From: Portunus trituberculatus
Lineage: Eukaryota > Arthropoda > Malacostraca > Decapoda > Portunidae
Direction: 5' to 3'
Assembly (NCBI RefSeq): GCF_017591435.1
Contig: NC_059304.1
Span: forward strand, 31,072,703 to 31,136,702
Length of the DNA: 64,000 nucleotides
Below are positions 21,590 through 34,351 of this stretch, piece after piece; within the stretch, counting starts at the first letter, position 1, and each line of letters begins with the position of its first letter. The notes beneath the pieces were generated by a model, which worked only from the letters and a program-made list of their open reading frames with translations, did not search any database and had not been told where the DNA came from. A program made the position numbers and the translations under genes.

Positions 21590-22604
21590 TGTGTATTTAC
21601 CTAGTTGTATTTACGTAGTTGTAGCTTTACAGGGCCTGGGCTTTATGCTTGTGTGGCCCTGTCTCAATATCTACACTTATCCAATCTTACTTTAAAAGTA
21701 TGGACACTCATTGCAGACACTAGCTTTTCACTCAAACTGTTCCACATCTCAATACATCTTTTCGGGAAACTATATTTTTTAACATCTCTCAGACATCTTT
21801 CCTTTCTCAGCTTTTTACTATGCAATCTTGTGCTTCGAATGTCATATTCTTCTCTCAGGATCAGTTTCTCATTATCTACTTGGTCCATTCCGTTGATCAA
21901 TTTGTAAACTTTTATCAGATCCCCTCTCTCCCTTCTTTGTTCCAGGGTTGGTAGATTCATAACCTTTAGTCTCTCCTCATATGTCATCCCTTCAAATTCT
22001 GGAACTATTTTTGTAGCCATTTTTTGTAGTCTCTCCAACTTCCTTATGTATTTCTTTTTATGAAGGGTCCACATTACTCCTGCATATTCCAATCTGGGTC
22101 TTATTATAATACTTATCAATTTATTTATCATTTCTTCCATTCATTGTTTTCTTCCATCGTCACTCATAAGTCCTTTTCCTGTTTTACTTTCTCCAGTTCT
22201 ACTCTATCTCCCATCTTATAGATCCCCCTGGGTCGTCTTTCACTCTTTCCCATTTCCATGACATGGCTTTTAACCACATTGAATTCTATTTCCCACTTTT
22301 TACTCCATTCCCAGATCTTATTTAGGTCTTGCAGTATTTCACAATCCTCTTTTTGCTTTATAACTGCACAGTTTCGTATCACCTGCAAACAGATTTATGT
22401 AGCTGTTCACTCCTTCTGTCATATCGTTAATATAAATGAGGAAAAGTATTGGTGCCAATACTGATCCCTGTGGCACTCCGCTTTCTACTGTTCTCCACTT
22501 GGACTTCATATCTTTAACTACCGTCCTTTTTTCTCCCCCCCTCGAATAATTTTCTATCCATCTCAATGTGCTTCCTTTTAAGCCACCCTTCTCCTCTAAC
22601 TTCC
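21590..22604 (-). pseudogene. CR1-like LINE (subfamily B), 5'-truncated RT and tail
   Basis: On the minus strand: RT with SGVPQGSVLAPILFLIYIND (about 22470), then LEYAGVMWTLHKKKYIRKLE and TYEERLKVMNLPTLEQRRER, the chicken-CR1-like C-terminus. It ends in the tandem tail (complement of TATTTACCTAGTTG twice) at about 21595-21625, next to (GT)n. Three frames are used. The catalytic box reads FAGDT instead of FADDT, so it is inactive. Confidence 0.75.
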
Positions 22605-22905
22605 ATAGTTCCTTCAGGAAGTCAACAGATCACTCAAAGACACCACAGAACACCTGACTTCTGATCTTTCTAAGAATGCTGATTGGAACAGAAAAAAAAC
22701 TTGGTAGTATTCAATGCCTCAAAAACTCAATTCCTTCATCTATCAACTTGACACAACCTTCCAGACAACTTTTTCAACAATAATCAATTGTCCCCTCTTC
22801 CTCACTAAATATCATTGGTATGTCCTTTACTCATAATCTTAACTGGAAACTTCATATCTCATCTCTTGTTAAAACAGCTTTTATGAAGTTAGGCATTCTA
22901 AGGCA
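22605..22905 (+). pseudogene. LINE family E fragment
   Basis: DNA matches the full E copy at about 60720-61000 (NASKTQF-like region and following). It is shifted and short, and joins the truncated CR1-like copy on its left. Confidence 0.6.
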
Positions 22906-22914
22906 GGGTTCTTC

Positions 22915-23002
22915 ATACACACATATCTGTACTGCGTCGCAAGCTCATATTCAGTGGGTCGCCACATGATAGTAATAATAATAATCCAATTTTTTCATAA
23001 AT

Positions 23003-23066
<64 letters not shown>

Positions 23067-23384
23067 CTGTGGTGAGGGAAGGGACACGCGCATTTGATTC
23101 TTGTCCGAGACAGAACTAATACGCATTCAGAATCTACACTCGTCAGTCACAAAATTTTCATCAGTTACGTTTGTACTGCGGTAGCATAAAGATAGACACA
23201 GAGAACTCCAAGTGACACATACACTTATACTGAACGCTTAAACAAAATGAATCGTTTTGTTATAAAACGAGTCTCTGTTCATTCGTCAAGTACTTGCAGC
23301 AGTGTACTCCACTTTACTCCGGTTTCGTATTTTTTATAACTTTTTAGGTAAACTTAACATGTTCTCAATATAGCCAGTTTTATA
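22915..23384 (+). mobile_element. hAT-like transposon 5' fragment
   Basis: It begins CAGGGTTCTTCATACACACA, a hAT-style end. A GA tract (about 23006-23062) follows, then an ATG at 23247 opening MNRFVIKRVSVHSSS, which resembles the start of ZBED-type hAT transposases. The frame soon ends and no right end is seen. Call from end and start motifs only. Confidence 0.4.
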
Positions 23385-24515
23385 TAGATGTGTGTGTATT
23401 CACCTAGTAGTATTCACCTAGTTGTAATTTTTACAGAGCCTGGGTATTATATTGGTGTGGCCCCATCTCCATATCTATACACATCCAACTTTCCTTTAAA
23501 ACTATGCACACTCCTCGCTGACGCCACCTCCTCACTCAAACTATTCCACACTTCCACACATCTCTGCGGGAAACTATATTTCTTCCCATCTTTCAAGCAT
23601 ATTCCCTTGGCTATCTTTTTACTAAGTGATCTCGTAGTTCTATTTAAATTTTCCTCATTCAACATCATTTGCTCATTATCCACTTCATCCAAACTGCTCA
23701 ACAGTTTATAAACCTGTATTAAATCTCCTCTTTCTCTTCTATGTTCCAAGGTGAGCAAATTCATTTCTTTTAATCTTTCCTCATAGGTCATTTCTGCTAA
23801 TTCCGGAACCATTTTTGTTGCCATTCTTTGCAATCTCTCCAACATCCTTATATGCTTCTTTTTATAAGGGGACCAAACCACCCCAGCATATTCCAATCTT
23901 GGTCTAGTTACAGTACTGATTAATTTCTTCATGATATCTTTATCCATATAATAAAAAGGTAATCCAATATTTCTAATCAAATTATATATTTCTCCAAACA
24001 TCTTGTCAATATGAGCCCCAAACTGCCCATCATCTTGTATTATCACTCCCAAATCCTTTTCCTTTTCCACCTTTTTCAACACTACTCCTTCACCCATCTT
24101 ATATAACCCTCTTGGCCGTCTTCCACTCTCCTCTATCTCCATTACATGACTTTTGCTCAGATTAAATTCCATCTCCCACCTTTTGCTCCACTCCCAAATT
24201 CTATCCAGATCTGCCTGTAAGATTTCACAATCTTCTTCACTCTTCACACACCTGCACAATTTCGCATCATCCGCAAACAAATTTATATAATTGTTTACTC
24301 CCTCTGGCATATCATTAATATAGACAAAGAAAAGTATTGGTGCTAGCATTGAACCTTGTGGGACTCCACTCTCCACCACCAACCAGTCTGACTTTGCATC
24401 CCTTATAACCGTTATCATCTCTCTCCATCTCAAATAGTTTTCCATCCATTTTAACAATTTTCTCTTCAGTCCTCCTTAAATCTCTAGTTTCCATAGCAGT
24501 CTCATGTGTGCTACC
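23385..24515 (-). mobile_element. CR1-like LINE (subfamily C), 5'-truncated
   Basis: It comprises the RT second half and the tandem tail (complement of TATTCACCTAGT twice, 23396-23430). The 5' side is cut at TTAA (about 24515) by a piggyBac-like end. Confidence 0.75.
23447..24457 (-). CDS. CR1-like RT, palm to C-terminus (336 aa, open)
   Basis: Uninterrupted frame with SGVPQGSMLAPILFFVYIND (residues about 30-49), the catalytic box FADDAK (about 61), LEYAGVVWSPYKKKHIRMLE, and TYEERLKEMNLLTLEHRRER. It ends RYGDGATPI, equivalent to the CRYGDGATRA end of subfamily B. It lacks fingers and endonuclease and so is not functional alone. Retention of the frame suggests a fairly recent insertion. Confidence 0.8.
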   Translation of the reverse strand: MLKWMENYLRWREMITVIRDAKSDWLVVESGVPQGSMLAPILFFVYINDMPEGVNNYINLFADDAKLCRCVKSEEDCEILQADLDRIWEWSKRWEMEFNLSKSHVMEIEESGRRPRGLYKMGEGVVLKKVEKEKDLGVIIQDDGQFGAHIDKMFGEIYNLIRNIGLPFYYMDKDIMKKLISTVTRPRLEYAGVVWSPYKKKHIRMLERLQRMATKMVPELAEMTYEERLKEMNLLTLEHRRERGDLIQVYKLLSSLDEVDNEQMMLNEENLNRTTRSLSKKIAKGICLKDGKKYSFPQRCVEVWNSLSEEVASARSVHSFKGKLDVYRYGDGATPI

Positions 24516-24782
24516 TTGTTAACCACTTCGCGCCGGATATTAAAAAAGCTTGCCTGTATGATATACGGGTGGTTGTGCCACAGCCAAAACTTGTGCAAGC
24601 TTGTCACACTTGTCGTCTTTGTGTATTATGCTGCTATTTTTTAGTCACTATATCACCTTCGAAGAGGAAAGTGGACGCTTCTCTCTTCGGAGAAAAAGAG
24701 AGAGAGAGAGAGAGAGTGTGACATTTGCTAATATATTAGACACAAGCGGGATGCATGTAGCTTATCTTTAGAGAGGAAGAGG

Positions 24783-24830
<48 letters not shown>

Positions 24831-24849
24831 CAGAAAATTTGTTGTTTTT
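24516..24849 (+). mobile_element. Possible piggyBac-like left end and GA microsatellites
   Basis: TTAA is followed by CCACTTCGCGCCGGATATT, a piggyBac-style end at a TTAA target inside the CR1-like copy. No right end is found. GA runs occupy about 24698-24717 and 24783-24828. Confidence 0.35.
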
Positions 24850-24904
24850 GTATGTGTGTATTTACCTAATTGTATTTACCTAATTGTAACATACGGGAAA
24901 AGAG

Positions 24905-26523
24905 CTATGCTCGTGTTGTCCCGTCTCCATATCTATTAATGCCCAGCTTTTTCTTAAAATCATGAATATTCCTTGCGTTGACCACTTCCACGTCTAAACT
25001 ATTCCATGCTTCCACCCTTCTATGAGGGAAGCTATATTTTTTCACATCTCTCCTATAAGTGGCCATTTTAGTTTTTCCCATGCCCTCTCGACATTCTTTC
25101 ATTCCACATACACAGATCTTCCCTATCCATTTTTCCATGCCAATCATCACTCTGTATATTGCTATCAGGTCTCCCCTTTCTCTTCTGTTTTCCAGGGTCG
25201 GAAGTTGCATTCTTTTCAGTCTGTCTTCATAAGTCAAATCTCTTAAGTCAGGCACCATTTTGTTGCAGCCCTCTGTACTTTCTCTAGTTTCCTTATGTGT
25301 TTCTTTAAGTTCGAGCCCACTGTATTGTTGCATATTCAAGCCTCGGTCTTATCATTGCAGTAATTATTTTCTTCATCATTTCTTCATCTAAATATCTGAA
25401 CGCCACTCTTATGTTCCTCAATAAGTTCAATACTTCTCCAATTATTTTGTTTATATGTCTCTCTGGCGATAGGTCATTGGTAATTGTCACCCCAAGGTCT
25501 TTTTCTTCATGACTGGTTTTATGTCTTCATTTCCTATCTTGTACATACTCCTGATTCTTCTTTCACTCTTGCCAAACTCTATTTTCTTGCATTTTGTCGT
25601 GTTGAACTCCATTTGCCATGTACAGCTCCATTTCCATATTCTGTCCAAGTCTTCCTGGAGTAGTTCGCAATCTTTGTCACATCTCACTTTTCTTAACAAT
25701 TTTGCATCGTCTGCAAATAGGCTCACATAACTGGACACCCCATCCACCATGTCATTTATGTAGACCGCGAACATTACTGGTGCCAACACTGATCCCTGTG
25801 GAACTCCACTCTCCACCAATCCCCATTCTGATGGTCTGTCCTTAATTATTGTTCTCATTTCTCTTCCTACCAAAAGTCTTCCATCCATTTTAGTAAACTG
25901 CCATGCACTCCTCCTACCATTTCAAGTTTCCAGATCAGTCTCCGTGTGGTACCTTATCAAAGGCCTTTTTAAATCCAGATATATTCCATCAGCCCAACCA
26001 TCTCTTTCCTGTATTACATCTATCACCCTCGAATAGTAACATATCAGGTTTGTCGTGCATGAACGCCCTTTTCTAAAACCAAATTGACACTCACAAAGTA
26101 TGTCATTTTTCTCCAAGAAGTCTGTCCATCTATTCTTCACCACCCTCTCACACATCTTAGCTACCACACTTGTAAGTGACACTGGTCTATAGTTCAATGG
26201 GTCTCTCTTGTTACCTGATTTATAGATTGGGACAATGTTAGCTCTTTTCCAGTCTTGGGGCACTACACCTTCCCTTAATGAGGCATCAATTACTTCACAA
26301 ACTTTTTCTGCCAGTTGCTCCTGCATTCTCTTAAAATCCATCCTGATACCCCATCAGGTCCCACAGCTTTTCTCACTTCTAAACTCCCCATCATGTTCTT
26401 GATCTCCTCCACAGTTACTTGAAACTCCTTCATAATCCCTTTCTGTTCCATTACCAGTGGTTTGTCAAAAGCAGTCTCCTTTGTGAATACCTTCCGAAAG
26501 CATCCATTCATAGCCTCTGCCAT
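24905..26523 (-). pseudogene. Subfamily D RT (five frame segments)
   Basis: Segments encode VGPDGVSGWILRECR, IVPIYKSGNKRDPLNYRPVS, CQFGFRKGRSCTTNLI, SGVPQGSVLAPVMFAVYIND, the catalytic box FADDAK and TYEDRLKRMQLPTLENRRER. All RT blocks are recognisable, but shifts near 25300, 25490, 25900 and 26300 break the protein. Confidence 0.75.
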
Positions 26524-26870
26524 TTCCTGGGATCTTCACTGCATACTCCATTTACTTCTAAACTTTCAATACTTTCTCTATTTTTGATGTTGTTGTTCAC
26601 ATGTCTGTAAAAAGCCTTGGTTGGTCTTTACATTTATCAATTATATCCTTTTCTTGTTTCTTTCTTTCTTCTCTTCTAATCAACACATATTCATTTCTTG
26701 CTCTTTTGTAACTTTCCCACTGCTTAATCCGTCTTTTCCTTCTCCACCTCTTCCATGCATCCTCTTTTCTTGTTCTAGCCTTTTCACATCTATCGTTAAA
26801 CCAGTCCTGCTTTCCAACTTCTCTATGTTGTCTTATTGGTACAAATTTTTCTCACCTTCTTTGTATATTT

Positions 26871-27406
26871 TTATAAATTCCTTCCACTTTTCATTTGCTC
26901 CTTAGCACTCTTGAATTTCATCCAATTTGTCTCTTGAAAGAATTTCTTTAGGTTTCCAAAATCTGTCTTGGCATAATTCCATCTTCCCACTTTATATTCT
27001 TCATTTCTTCTAGATTTCTCTTCATCTATCACCTTGAACTCCAAAACTGCATGATCACTCTTTGCTAAAGGGCACTCCACCCTCATCTCCTCAATGACCA
27101 TTGGCTCTGTACTAAAGACCAAGTCCAGTCTTGACGATGCTCCCTCTCCTCCAAACCTAGTATCTTCTTTGACCCACTGAGTTAACACATTTTCCATTGC
27201 CAGTGTCAATAGTGTATTTCCCATGTTGTCTCTGATCCTTCCATTGACCAGTCCTCCCAACACACCTCTTTACAATTAAAATCTCCCATCATTATAGTTC
27301 GTTCACAGCCACCCAACATTTCTTCCAGACATGTTCCTGTATCACTTATCATTTCTTCATATTCCTGTACTGACCATGCATTTGTCTTAGGTGGTACGTA
27401 CACCAC
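26871..27406 (-). pseudogene. Subfamily D endonuclease, C-terminal half
   Basis: It has MVYVPPKTNAWSVQEYEEMI, the MMGDFNCKEV block and RLDLVFSTEPMVI followed by KSDHAVLEFKV, the GDFN and SDH motifs of APE-type LINE endonucleases. The N-terminal half, toward 27690, is decayed. Confidence 0.7.
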
Positions 27407-27780
27407 TATGTAGTGCCTCTTTTTCCTTCATTAGTTTCTGCTCTGATCTTTAGCACTTCTGCCTTTCCCATACCTTCTTTCACTTGATCCACCTTTATAT
27501 CTTTTTAACCAGCAACATCACTCCTCCTCCCATCTTACCTACTCTATTTCTTTTCCAAACATTATATTTCCTTCTCCAACCATCATCAGGTCTTCTCCTC
27601 TCTCAGTTTTGTTTCAGTAAGACCCACAATATCTGGGTTCTTGTCCCTCAAGTAATCGTTGAGTTCTAAAATCCCGATATCACTCCATTTATGTTGGAAT
27701 ACATTACATTCCTCTCATACGTAAGTTTCTTTAGTCCTTTCTTGCTGTACTTTTCTGGGTTATGAACCACTTCCTCAGTC

Positions 27781-28745
27781 TCATATCCAAGATTCTCCAG
27801 AAAAACTCTTTCTTCTCCTCTTCTGTCCTCTCTTCATTTTTTTCAAAGCCTCCTTTCTCAACTCATTTAACATTTCTCTTTCCTTTTCACCGAGATCTCT
27901 TCTCAACCAAATCTTCCTTGTTGTTTCCTGCTGGGCTAGCCTCCATGACTTCTCCACCAATTCATCTACATCCTTTTGTGACTTAAGTTTGATTCTTATT
28001 GGCCTCATACCTTCTCTTGTGAACTTTCCAATTCTATGGAAGTCCTCTATTTCTTGTACTAGGTCTTTTCCTCCTCCTGCACCACATTAATGATATTATT
28101 TATCACCTTTTTATGTTTTCTCTCTCTCCATTTTACTCGGTGTCTTATCCTCCTCCACACCAAATATCACCACACATCTCTTTTTGTCTACAGTTTCCCT
28201 CACCAATGTCTCATTTGATTTAATAACCTTCACCACTTTCTCAGCAATCTTCTCTTCTATGATCTGTTGATCTATAATTTCAGCAAGGCCCAAAGTTTTC
28301 TCCCAGACTCTTTGATTTCCTTTTCCAGACTTGCAACTTTGTAATTTACCTCCTTTCTTTCCACTTCCTGACTTTTTTCCATTCAGCCTGCTTCTCCATC
28401 ACTTTTCCTAGAGATTCTCCACATTTTCGCAATTCACTTTAATTAGCTTAACTTCCTCTTTCAGTGCTTCATTTTCCTTCTTCATATCGGCACAGTCTTT
28501 CTTTACATTGTCATAACTCGTTTCCAGGCCCCATACTTTTCAAACAGTTTTTCAATTTTACCTTCCAACTCCAGAATTTTCTTCACATAAGCGCTCTTCT
28601 CCATTATTCCTTGAAATCCTGTGAAGTCTGATTCATCTTTCGAGTTCACGGCCGCCATGTTGCGCAGATGTAAACAAACCAGCTGATGGCTCAAACGCAG
28701 GCTACAGTTTATATTTACCTTCCTGGACATTATTTTGCTAATCAA
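27781..28745 (-). pseudogene. Subfamily D ORF1 remnants
   Basis: Three pieces: an N-terminal coiled coil (VKKILELEGKIEKLFEKYG at about 28560), a middle piece with KKRCVVIFGVEEDKTPSK, and a C-terminal piece with MRPIRIKLKSQKDVDELVEK. Together they match the coiled-coil plus RRM-like ORF1 layout of subfamily A at 53086-54039. Confidence 0.65.
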
Positions 28746-28885
28746 CAGTTAACATGACTATATGGAGACGGGACAAACATTACCAGCTCCTTTCCCACCT
28801 TGGTTACTCTTAGGCAATGGTAACTGTAGAATTAGAGATGATTGCTCTGGAGCTCAGCGACCACCTCCGCCATCGACGATGTCCC

Positions 28886-28907
28886 GTGTGTGTGTGTGTG
28901 TGTGTGT
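28886..28907. repeat. (GT)n between two CR1-like units
   Basis: Dinucleotide tract between the 5' end of subfamily D and the 3' tail of the next unit. Confidence 0.9.
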
Positions 28908-28952
28908 ATTTACCTATTTGTATTTACCTATTTGTGTATTACAGGGCCCGAG

Positions 28953-30566
28953 CTAAGCTCTCTGTGTCCTGTCTACTTGCCCATTCGTGTCATATCTCTC
29001 TTTCATCTGATTGACACACACCGCGTCAATGACATGACTGTTCAGTTTATTCCAATTATCAATGCTACGATGCGGGAAACTGTATTTTCTCACGTCATTT
29101 AGACAGATGTCCTTTATTAGCTTTTTTCCATGTCCTCGGAGATGATTACTTGTGGTCACCTTTATCAACTCTCTATCCAGTATGTCAATCTTGTTCACCA
29201 ATTTATACATAGTTATCATATATCCTCTTGTTCTTCTCTCTTCTAATGTGGTCAGCCCCAGCTTCCTCAGTCTTTCCTCATAGTCTAACTCCCTGAGTCC
29301 TGGTACCATCCTTGTTGCCAGCCTTTGTACCCTTTCTACATTCTTCACATTTTTCTTCATATGCAGTGACCAGATACATGATGCATATTCTAGCTGGGGT
29401 CTTATTAAGGTACATAATATCTTCGTCATCATTCCTTCATCTAGGTTGTGGAATGCAAGGCCAATATTTTGAAGCATGTTGTATGTTTTCCAAAAAATCT
29501 TGTTAATGTGTTTCTCCGGTGACAAAGTGTTTTGCACGGTTACTCCTAAGTCTTTCTCCTCATTGGTCTCTTTAATTTTCTCATCACCCAGTCTGTAATC
29601 CCAGTTTGGTCTGTATCTACTTCTTCCCATTTTCATAACATGGGTCTTGTCTATATTAAATTCCATCTGCCACTCTTTACTCCACTCATATATTTTATCA
29701 AGATCTTCCTGTAACTTGTTACAATCTTCCACATTCTTTACTCTCCTCATAATTTTAGTATCGTCCAAAACATGTTCATATAACTGTCAATTCCTACTGG
29801 CATATCATTAACATAAATAAAAAAAACATGATGGGACCCAGCACTGACCCTTGTGGAACTCCACTGGTTACTTTCTTCCACTCGGACTTCCTTCCTCTCA
29901 CCACTGTTCTCATTTCTCTTCCCATTAAGTAATTTTCCATCCATTTTGCTAGTTTATCATTTACTCCTCCAGTCATCTTTAGTTTCCGCATCAGTCTATT
30001 GTGTGGTACTTTAACAAAGGCCTTTCTCAAGTCCAGGTAGATAGTATCCACCTATCCCTCTCTATGTTGTAGTATGTCAGTCACTCTTGAAAAAAACATA
30101 ATAAATTGGATACACACAATCTTCCTTTTCTGAAACCAAACTGCCTTTCCCTCAGAATGTTTTCAATTTCTAGATACTCACTCCACTTAGCTTTAATTAC
30201 TACTTCACATACCTTGAACAATATACTAGTCAAGGATACTGGTCTATAATTTAGCGGTTCCATTCTACTACCATTCTTATATATAGGCACAATGTCAGCT
30301 CTTTTCCACTCTTTCGGGAATAATCCTGTTCATATGGAGGTTTCCACAATATCAAATATGGGGTTTAACAATTGATCCTTACATTCTTTTAGCAACCTCC
30401 CAGATATGCCATCAGGCCCCATTGATTTATTAGTATCCAGATTGCTTATAATTTTCCTTACATCTTCCTTAGTAACCATGATGTCCTGCATTTGCTTTAT
30501 TTCCGTAGGCCTTCCTCCCATAAAATGCTCCTCCTTTGTAAACACTTTGCAAAAGTTGTTGGTCAA
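28953..30566 (-). pseudogene. Subfamily A RT, left copy
   Basis: Segments encode MGPDGISGRLLKECKDQLLN, MPIYKNGSRMEPLNYRPVSL, a QFGFRKG block, SGVPQGSVLGPIMFFL and LDYEERLRKLGLTTLEERRT. The 271-codon C-terminal part (29768-28953) is open. The FADD box region near 29768 is disturbed (an altered Phe-Trp stretch and a shift), so the RT is dead. Confidence 0.75.
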
Positions 30567-30776
30567 AATTTTAGCTATATCTCCAGCATCCTCATATACT
30601 TATTCCCCATTTTTTACTTTTTCTATTGCCTCCCTTTTATTTAGTTTTCCATTTATGAATTTGTAAAACATTTTTGGGTCACTATGACAGTTTTCCACCA
30701 CCCTCTGTTCATATTCCTTCTGTGCTGTTCTCCTTACTTCAACATATCTATTCCTTGCTGTTATGTATCCTTCCCT

Positions 30777-31858
30777 TCATAATACATCACTGTTTTTCTT
30801 AAGTTTCTTCCATGCCTTTTCTTTGTTCTTTTTTGCTTCTTCACAATTTCTATTAAACCACTGTTTATTATTTAAAGTCCCCTTTCTGTAATATGGCATA
30901 AACTTTTTCACAGCAGAGTTATACAAATCCATAAATTTATCGTATTTCAATTGCATATCTCTTTCCTGGTATACCACGGACCAGTGAATTTCATTAAAGA
31001 ACTCCCTTATATGGGTATAATTTGCCCTAGTATAATTTAATTTTTCCTCCTTGCGTTCCACAATCTTATTCGTTCTTAATTTTGTATGCAGCTCAAAGCT
31101 TAGGACATCATGATCGCTTTTCCCCAAGGGACTTTCATGTTCAATTTCCTCTTTTAGAGAGATGCCCTGGTAAATACCAAATCCAACCTTACTGCAACAT
31201 CTTGTCCCCTGCACCTTGTTGGTGATCTCACCTACTGTGTCATCAAGTTATTTGTTGTTACCTTTAACAATTCTTCTGCCCACTCACCACCATTCACCAC
31301 TTCGTAGTCTTCCCACACTATTTCTTTGCAATTAAAGTCTCCAACTATCATCACTCTATCCTTTCTGATGAGCTCTTGCTTCATTCTGTCTAGAGTATTT
31401 CTCATCACCATTTGGTACTGTTCATATTCCCAAGCACTGGTTCTGGGTGGTATGTATACTGTTATAATATTAATGTCTTTCTTGCCATCTGTTATAAGCA
31501 TACTTATCACTTCCTCATTTCTCTTACTATAGTTCACCTCCTTCACTATCAAATCTTCCTTAGTAAGAACCATTATACCACCACCTCCTTTATTTTTTCT
31601 ATCATTTCTCCATACTTTGTAGTGTTTTACAACAAACCAGTCTAGCTTTATTTCGGGCCTTAGCTTTGTTTCCACTACACACATTATGTCTAGTTCATTA
31701 TTTCTTAGGTAATCCATACATTCTAGCCTCTTAAACAGAAATCCATCTATGTTCTTGCAAGTCACTTTTATTCCATTCCTAGTCTCATTCTTCCATGTAA
31801 TGCCTATTCCATCTGTTTTATCCACAACTTCTTTAGCCTCCCATTTCTCATCCTCCAA
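30777..31858 (-). pseudogene. Subfamily A endonuclease, left copy
   Basis: Begins MEDEKWEAKEVVDKTDG at 31858, the ORF2 start used in other copies. It contains LDIMCVVETKL (catalytic Glu), MIVGDFNCKEIVWEDYE and, after a shift near 31220, KSDHDVLSFEL, the APE endonuclease blocks. The first 208 codons are open. Confidence 0.75.
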
Positions 31859-31904
31859 AAAAACTTGATCTTTTCCTCCTCTGTTCTTTCGTCATTCCTC
31901 TCTT

Positions 31905-33416
31905 TCACTTCAGATACAGCTCCTCTGTACCCTTTCCACCTTCTTCACATTTTTCTTCATATGCAGACCAGACGCAAGCTGCATATTCTAACTGGGGTCT
32001 TATTAAGGTGCATAATATCTTCTTCATCATTCCTTCATCTAGGTAGTGGAATGCAAGGCCAATATTTTGGAGCATGTTATATGTTTTCCCAAATATCTTG
32101 TTAATGTGTTTCTCCGGTGACAAAGTGTTTTGCACGGTTACTCCTAAGTCTTTCTCCTCATTGGTCTCTTCAATCTTCTCACCACCCAGCCTGTAATCCC
32201 TGTTTGGTCTGTATCTACTTCTTCCCATTTTCATAACATGGCTCTTGTTTATATTGAAATCCATCTGCCATTCTTTACTCCACTCATATATTTTGTCAAG
32301 ATCTTCCTGTAGTTTGTTACAATCTTCCACATTCTTTACTCTCTGCATAATTTTGGTATCGTTTGCAAACATTTTCATGTAACTGTCAATTCTTACTGGC
32401 ATATCATTAACATAAATCAAAAACATGATGGGACCAAGCACTGACCCTTGTGGAACTCCACTGGTTACCTTCTTCCACTCGGACTTCCTTCCCCTCACCA
32501 CTGTTCGCATTTTTCTTCTCACTAAGTAATTTTTCATCCATTTTGCTAGTTTATCACTTACTCCTCCAATTTTCTTTAGTTTCCACATCAGTCTATTGTG
32601 TGGCACTTTATCAAAGGCCTTTCTCAAGTTCAGGTAAATAGCATCCACCCATCCCTCTCTATGTTGTAGTATGTCAGTCACTCTTGAATAAAATCATAGT
32701 AAATTGGATACGCACGATCTTCCTTTTCTGAAACCAAACTGTCTTTCACTCAGAATGTTTTCAATTTCTAGATTCTCACTCCACTTAGCTTTAATTACTT
32801 CTTCACATACCTTGCACAATATACTAGACAACGATACTGGTCTGTAATTTAACGGTTCCATTCTACTACCATTTTTATATATAGGCACATTGTCAGCTCT
32901 TTTCCACTCTTTCGGAACTATTCCTGTTCGTATGGAGGTTTCCATAATATCAAATACAGGGTTCAACAATTGATCCTTACATTCTTTTAGCAACCTTCCA
33001 GATATGCCATCAAGCCCCATTGATTTATTAATAACCAAATTGCTTATAATTTTCCTTACATCTTCTTTTGTAACCATGATGTCCTGCATTTGCTTTATCT
33101 CTGTTGGCCCTTCTCCTATAAAATACTCCTCCTTTGTAAACACTTTGCAAAAGTTGTCGTTCAAAATTTCAGCTATATCTCTAGCATCCTCATATACTTT
33201 TTCCCCATTTTTTACCTTTTCTATTGCCTCCCTTTTATTTAGTTTTCCATTTATGAATTTGTAAAACATTTTTGGGTCACTATCACAGTTTTCCACCACT
33301 CTCTGTTCATATTCCTTTTGTGCTGTTCTCCTTTTTGTAAACTTCTCTTGATAATACATCACTGTTTTTCTTAAGTTTCTTCCATGCCTTTTCTTTGTTC
33401 TTTTTTGCTTCTTCAC
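31905..33416 (-). pseudogene. Subfamily A RT, right copy (3'-truncated)
   Basis: 33416-32694 encodes the linker and fingers (KKMFYKFINGKLN-like, MEPLNYRPVSLSSILCK, QFGFRKGRSCVSNLL). 32681-31905 encodes YLNLRKAFDKVPHNRLM, SGVPQGSVLGPIMFLIYVND and the box FANDTK (Asp to Asn in FADD). It stops at the duplication joint at about 31918. Confidence 0.75.
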
Positions 33417-33429
33417 AGTTTCTATTAAA

Positions 33430-34338
33430 TCATTGTTTATTATTTAAAGTCCTCTTTCTGTGATATGGCACAAACCTCTTCACAGCAGAGTTATATAAAT
33501 CCATAAATTTATCGTATTTCAATTGCATATCTCTTTCCTGGTATACCACGGACCAGTCAATTTGATTAAAGAACTCCCTCATATGGTTATAATTTGCTCT
33601 AGTATAATTTAATTTTTCCTCCCTGTGTTCCACAATCCTATCTGTGCTTATTTCCGTATCCAGCTTAAAGTTTAGGACACCATGGTCGCTTTTCCCCAAG
33701 GGACATTCATGCTCAATTTCTTCTTTTAGGGAGATGCCCCTGGTAAATACCAAATCCAACCTTGCAGCAACATCTTGTCCCCTTCACCTTGTTGGTGATC
33801 TTACCCACTGTGTCATCAAGTTATTTGTTGCTACGTTTAACAATTTCTCTGCCAACTCTCCACCGTTTACCACTTCGTAGTCTTCCCACACTATTTCCTT
33901 ACAATTGAAGTCCCCAACTATCATCATTCTGTCCTTTCTGGTGAGTTCCGGCTTCATTCTGTCCAGAGTATTTCTCATCACCATTTGATACTGTTCATAT
34001 TTCCAAGCACTGGTTCTGGGTGGTATGTATACTGTTATAATATTATTGTCTCTCTTACCATCTGTTATAAGCATACTTATCACTTCCTCATTTCCCTTAC
34101 TATAGTTCACCTCCTTCACTATCAGGTCTTCCTTAGTAAGAACCATTATACCACCACCTCCTTTATTTTTTCTATCATTTCTCCATACTTTGTAGTGTTT
34201 GACCTCAAACCAATCTAACTTTATTTTGGGCCTTAACTTTGTTTCCACCACACACATTATGTCCGGTTCATTGTTTTTTAGGTAATCCATACATTCTAGC
34301 CTCTTAGACAGAAATCCATATATATTTGTGTAAGTCAC
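33430..34338 (-). pseudogene. Subfamily A endonuclease, right copy
   Basis: 34338-33784 is open for 184 codons and has MTYTNIYGFLSKRLECMDYL, DIMCVVETKL and MIVGDFNCKEI. After a shift near 33780 the frame 33759-33430 has LVFTRGISLKEEIEHECPLG and KSDHGVLNFKL. All APE blocks are visible. Confidence 0.75.
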
Positions 34339-34351
34339 TTCAAATCCATTC

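Larger units (their letters stand above)
24850..28885 (-). mobile_element. CR1-like LINE (subfamily D), near full length, decayed (~4 kb)
   Basis: From 28885 leftward: 5' leader, ORF1 remnants (coiled coil and RRM-like), endonuclease, RT and the tandem tail (complement of TATTTACCTAATTG twice, about 24858-24885). All parts are in order, but frames are broken many times. Its 5' end touches (GT)n and then the tail of the next CR1-like unit. Confidence 0.8.
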
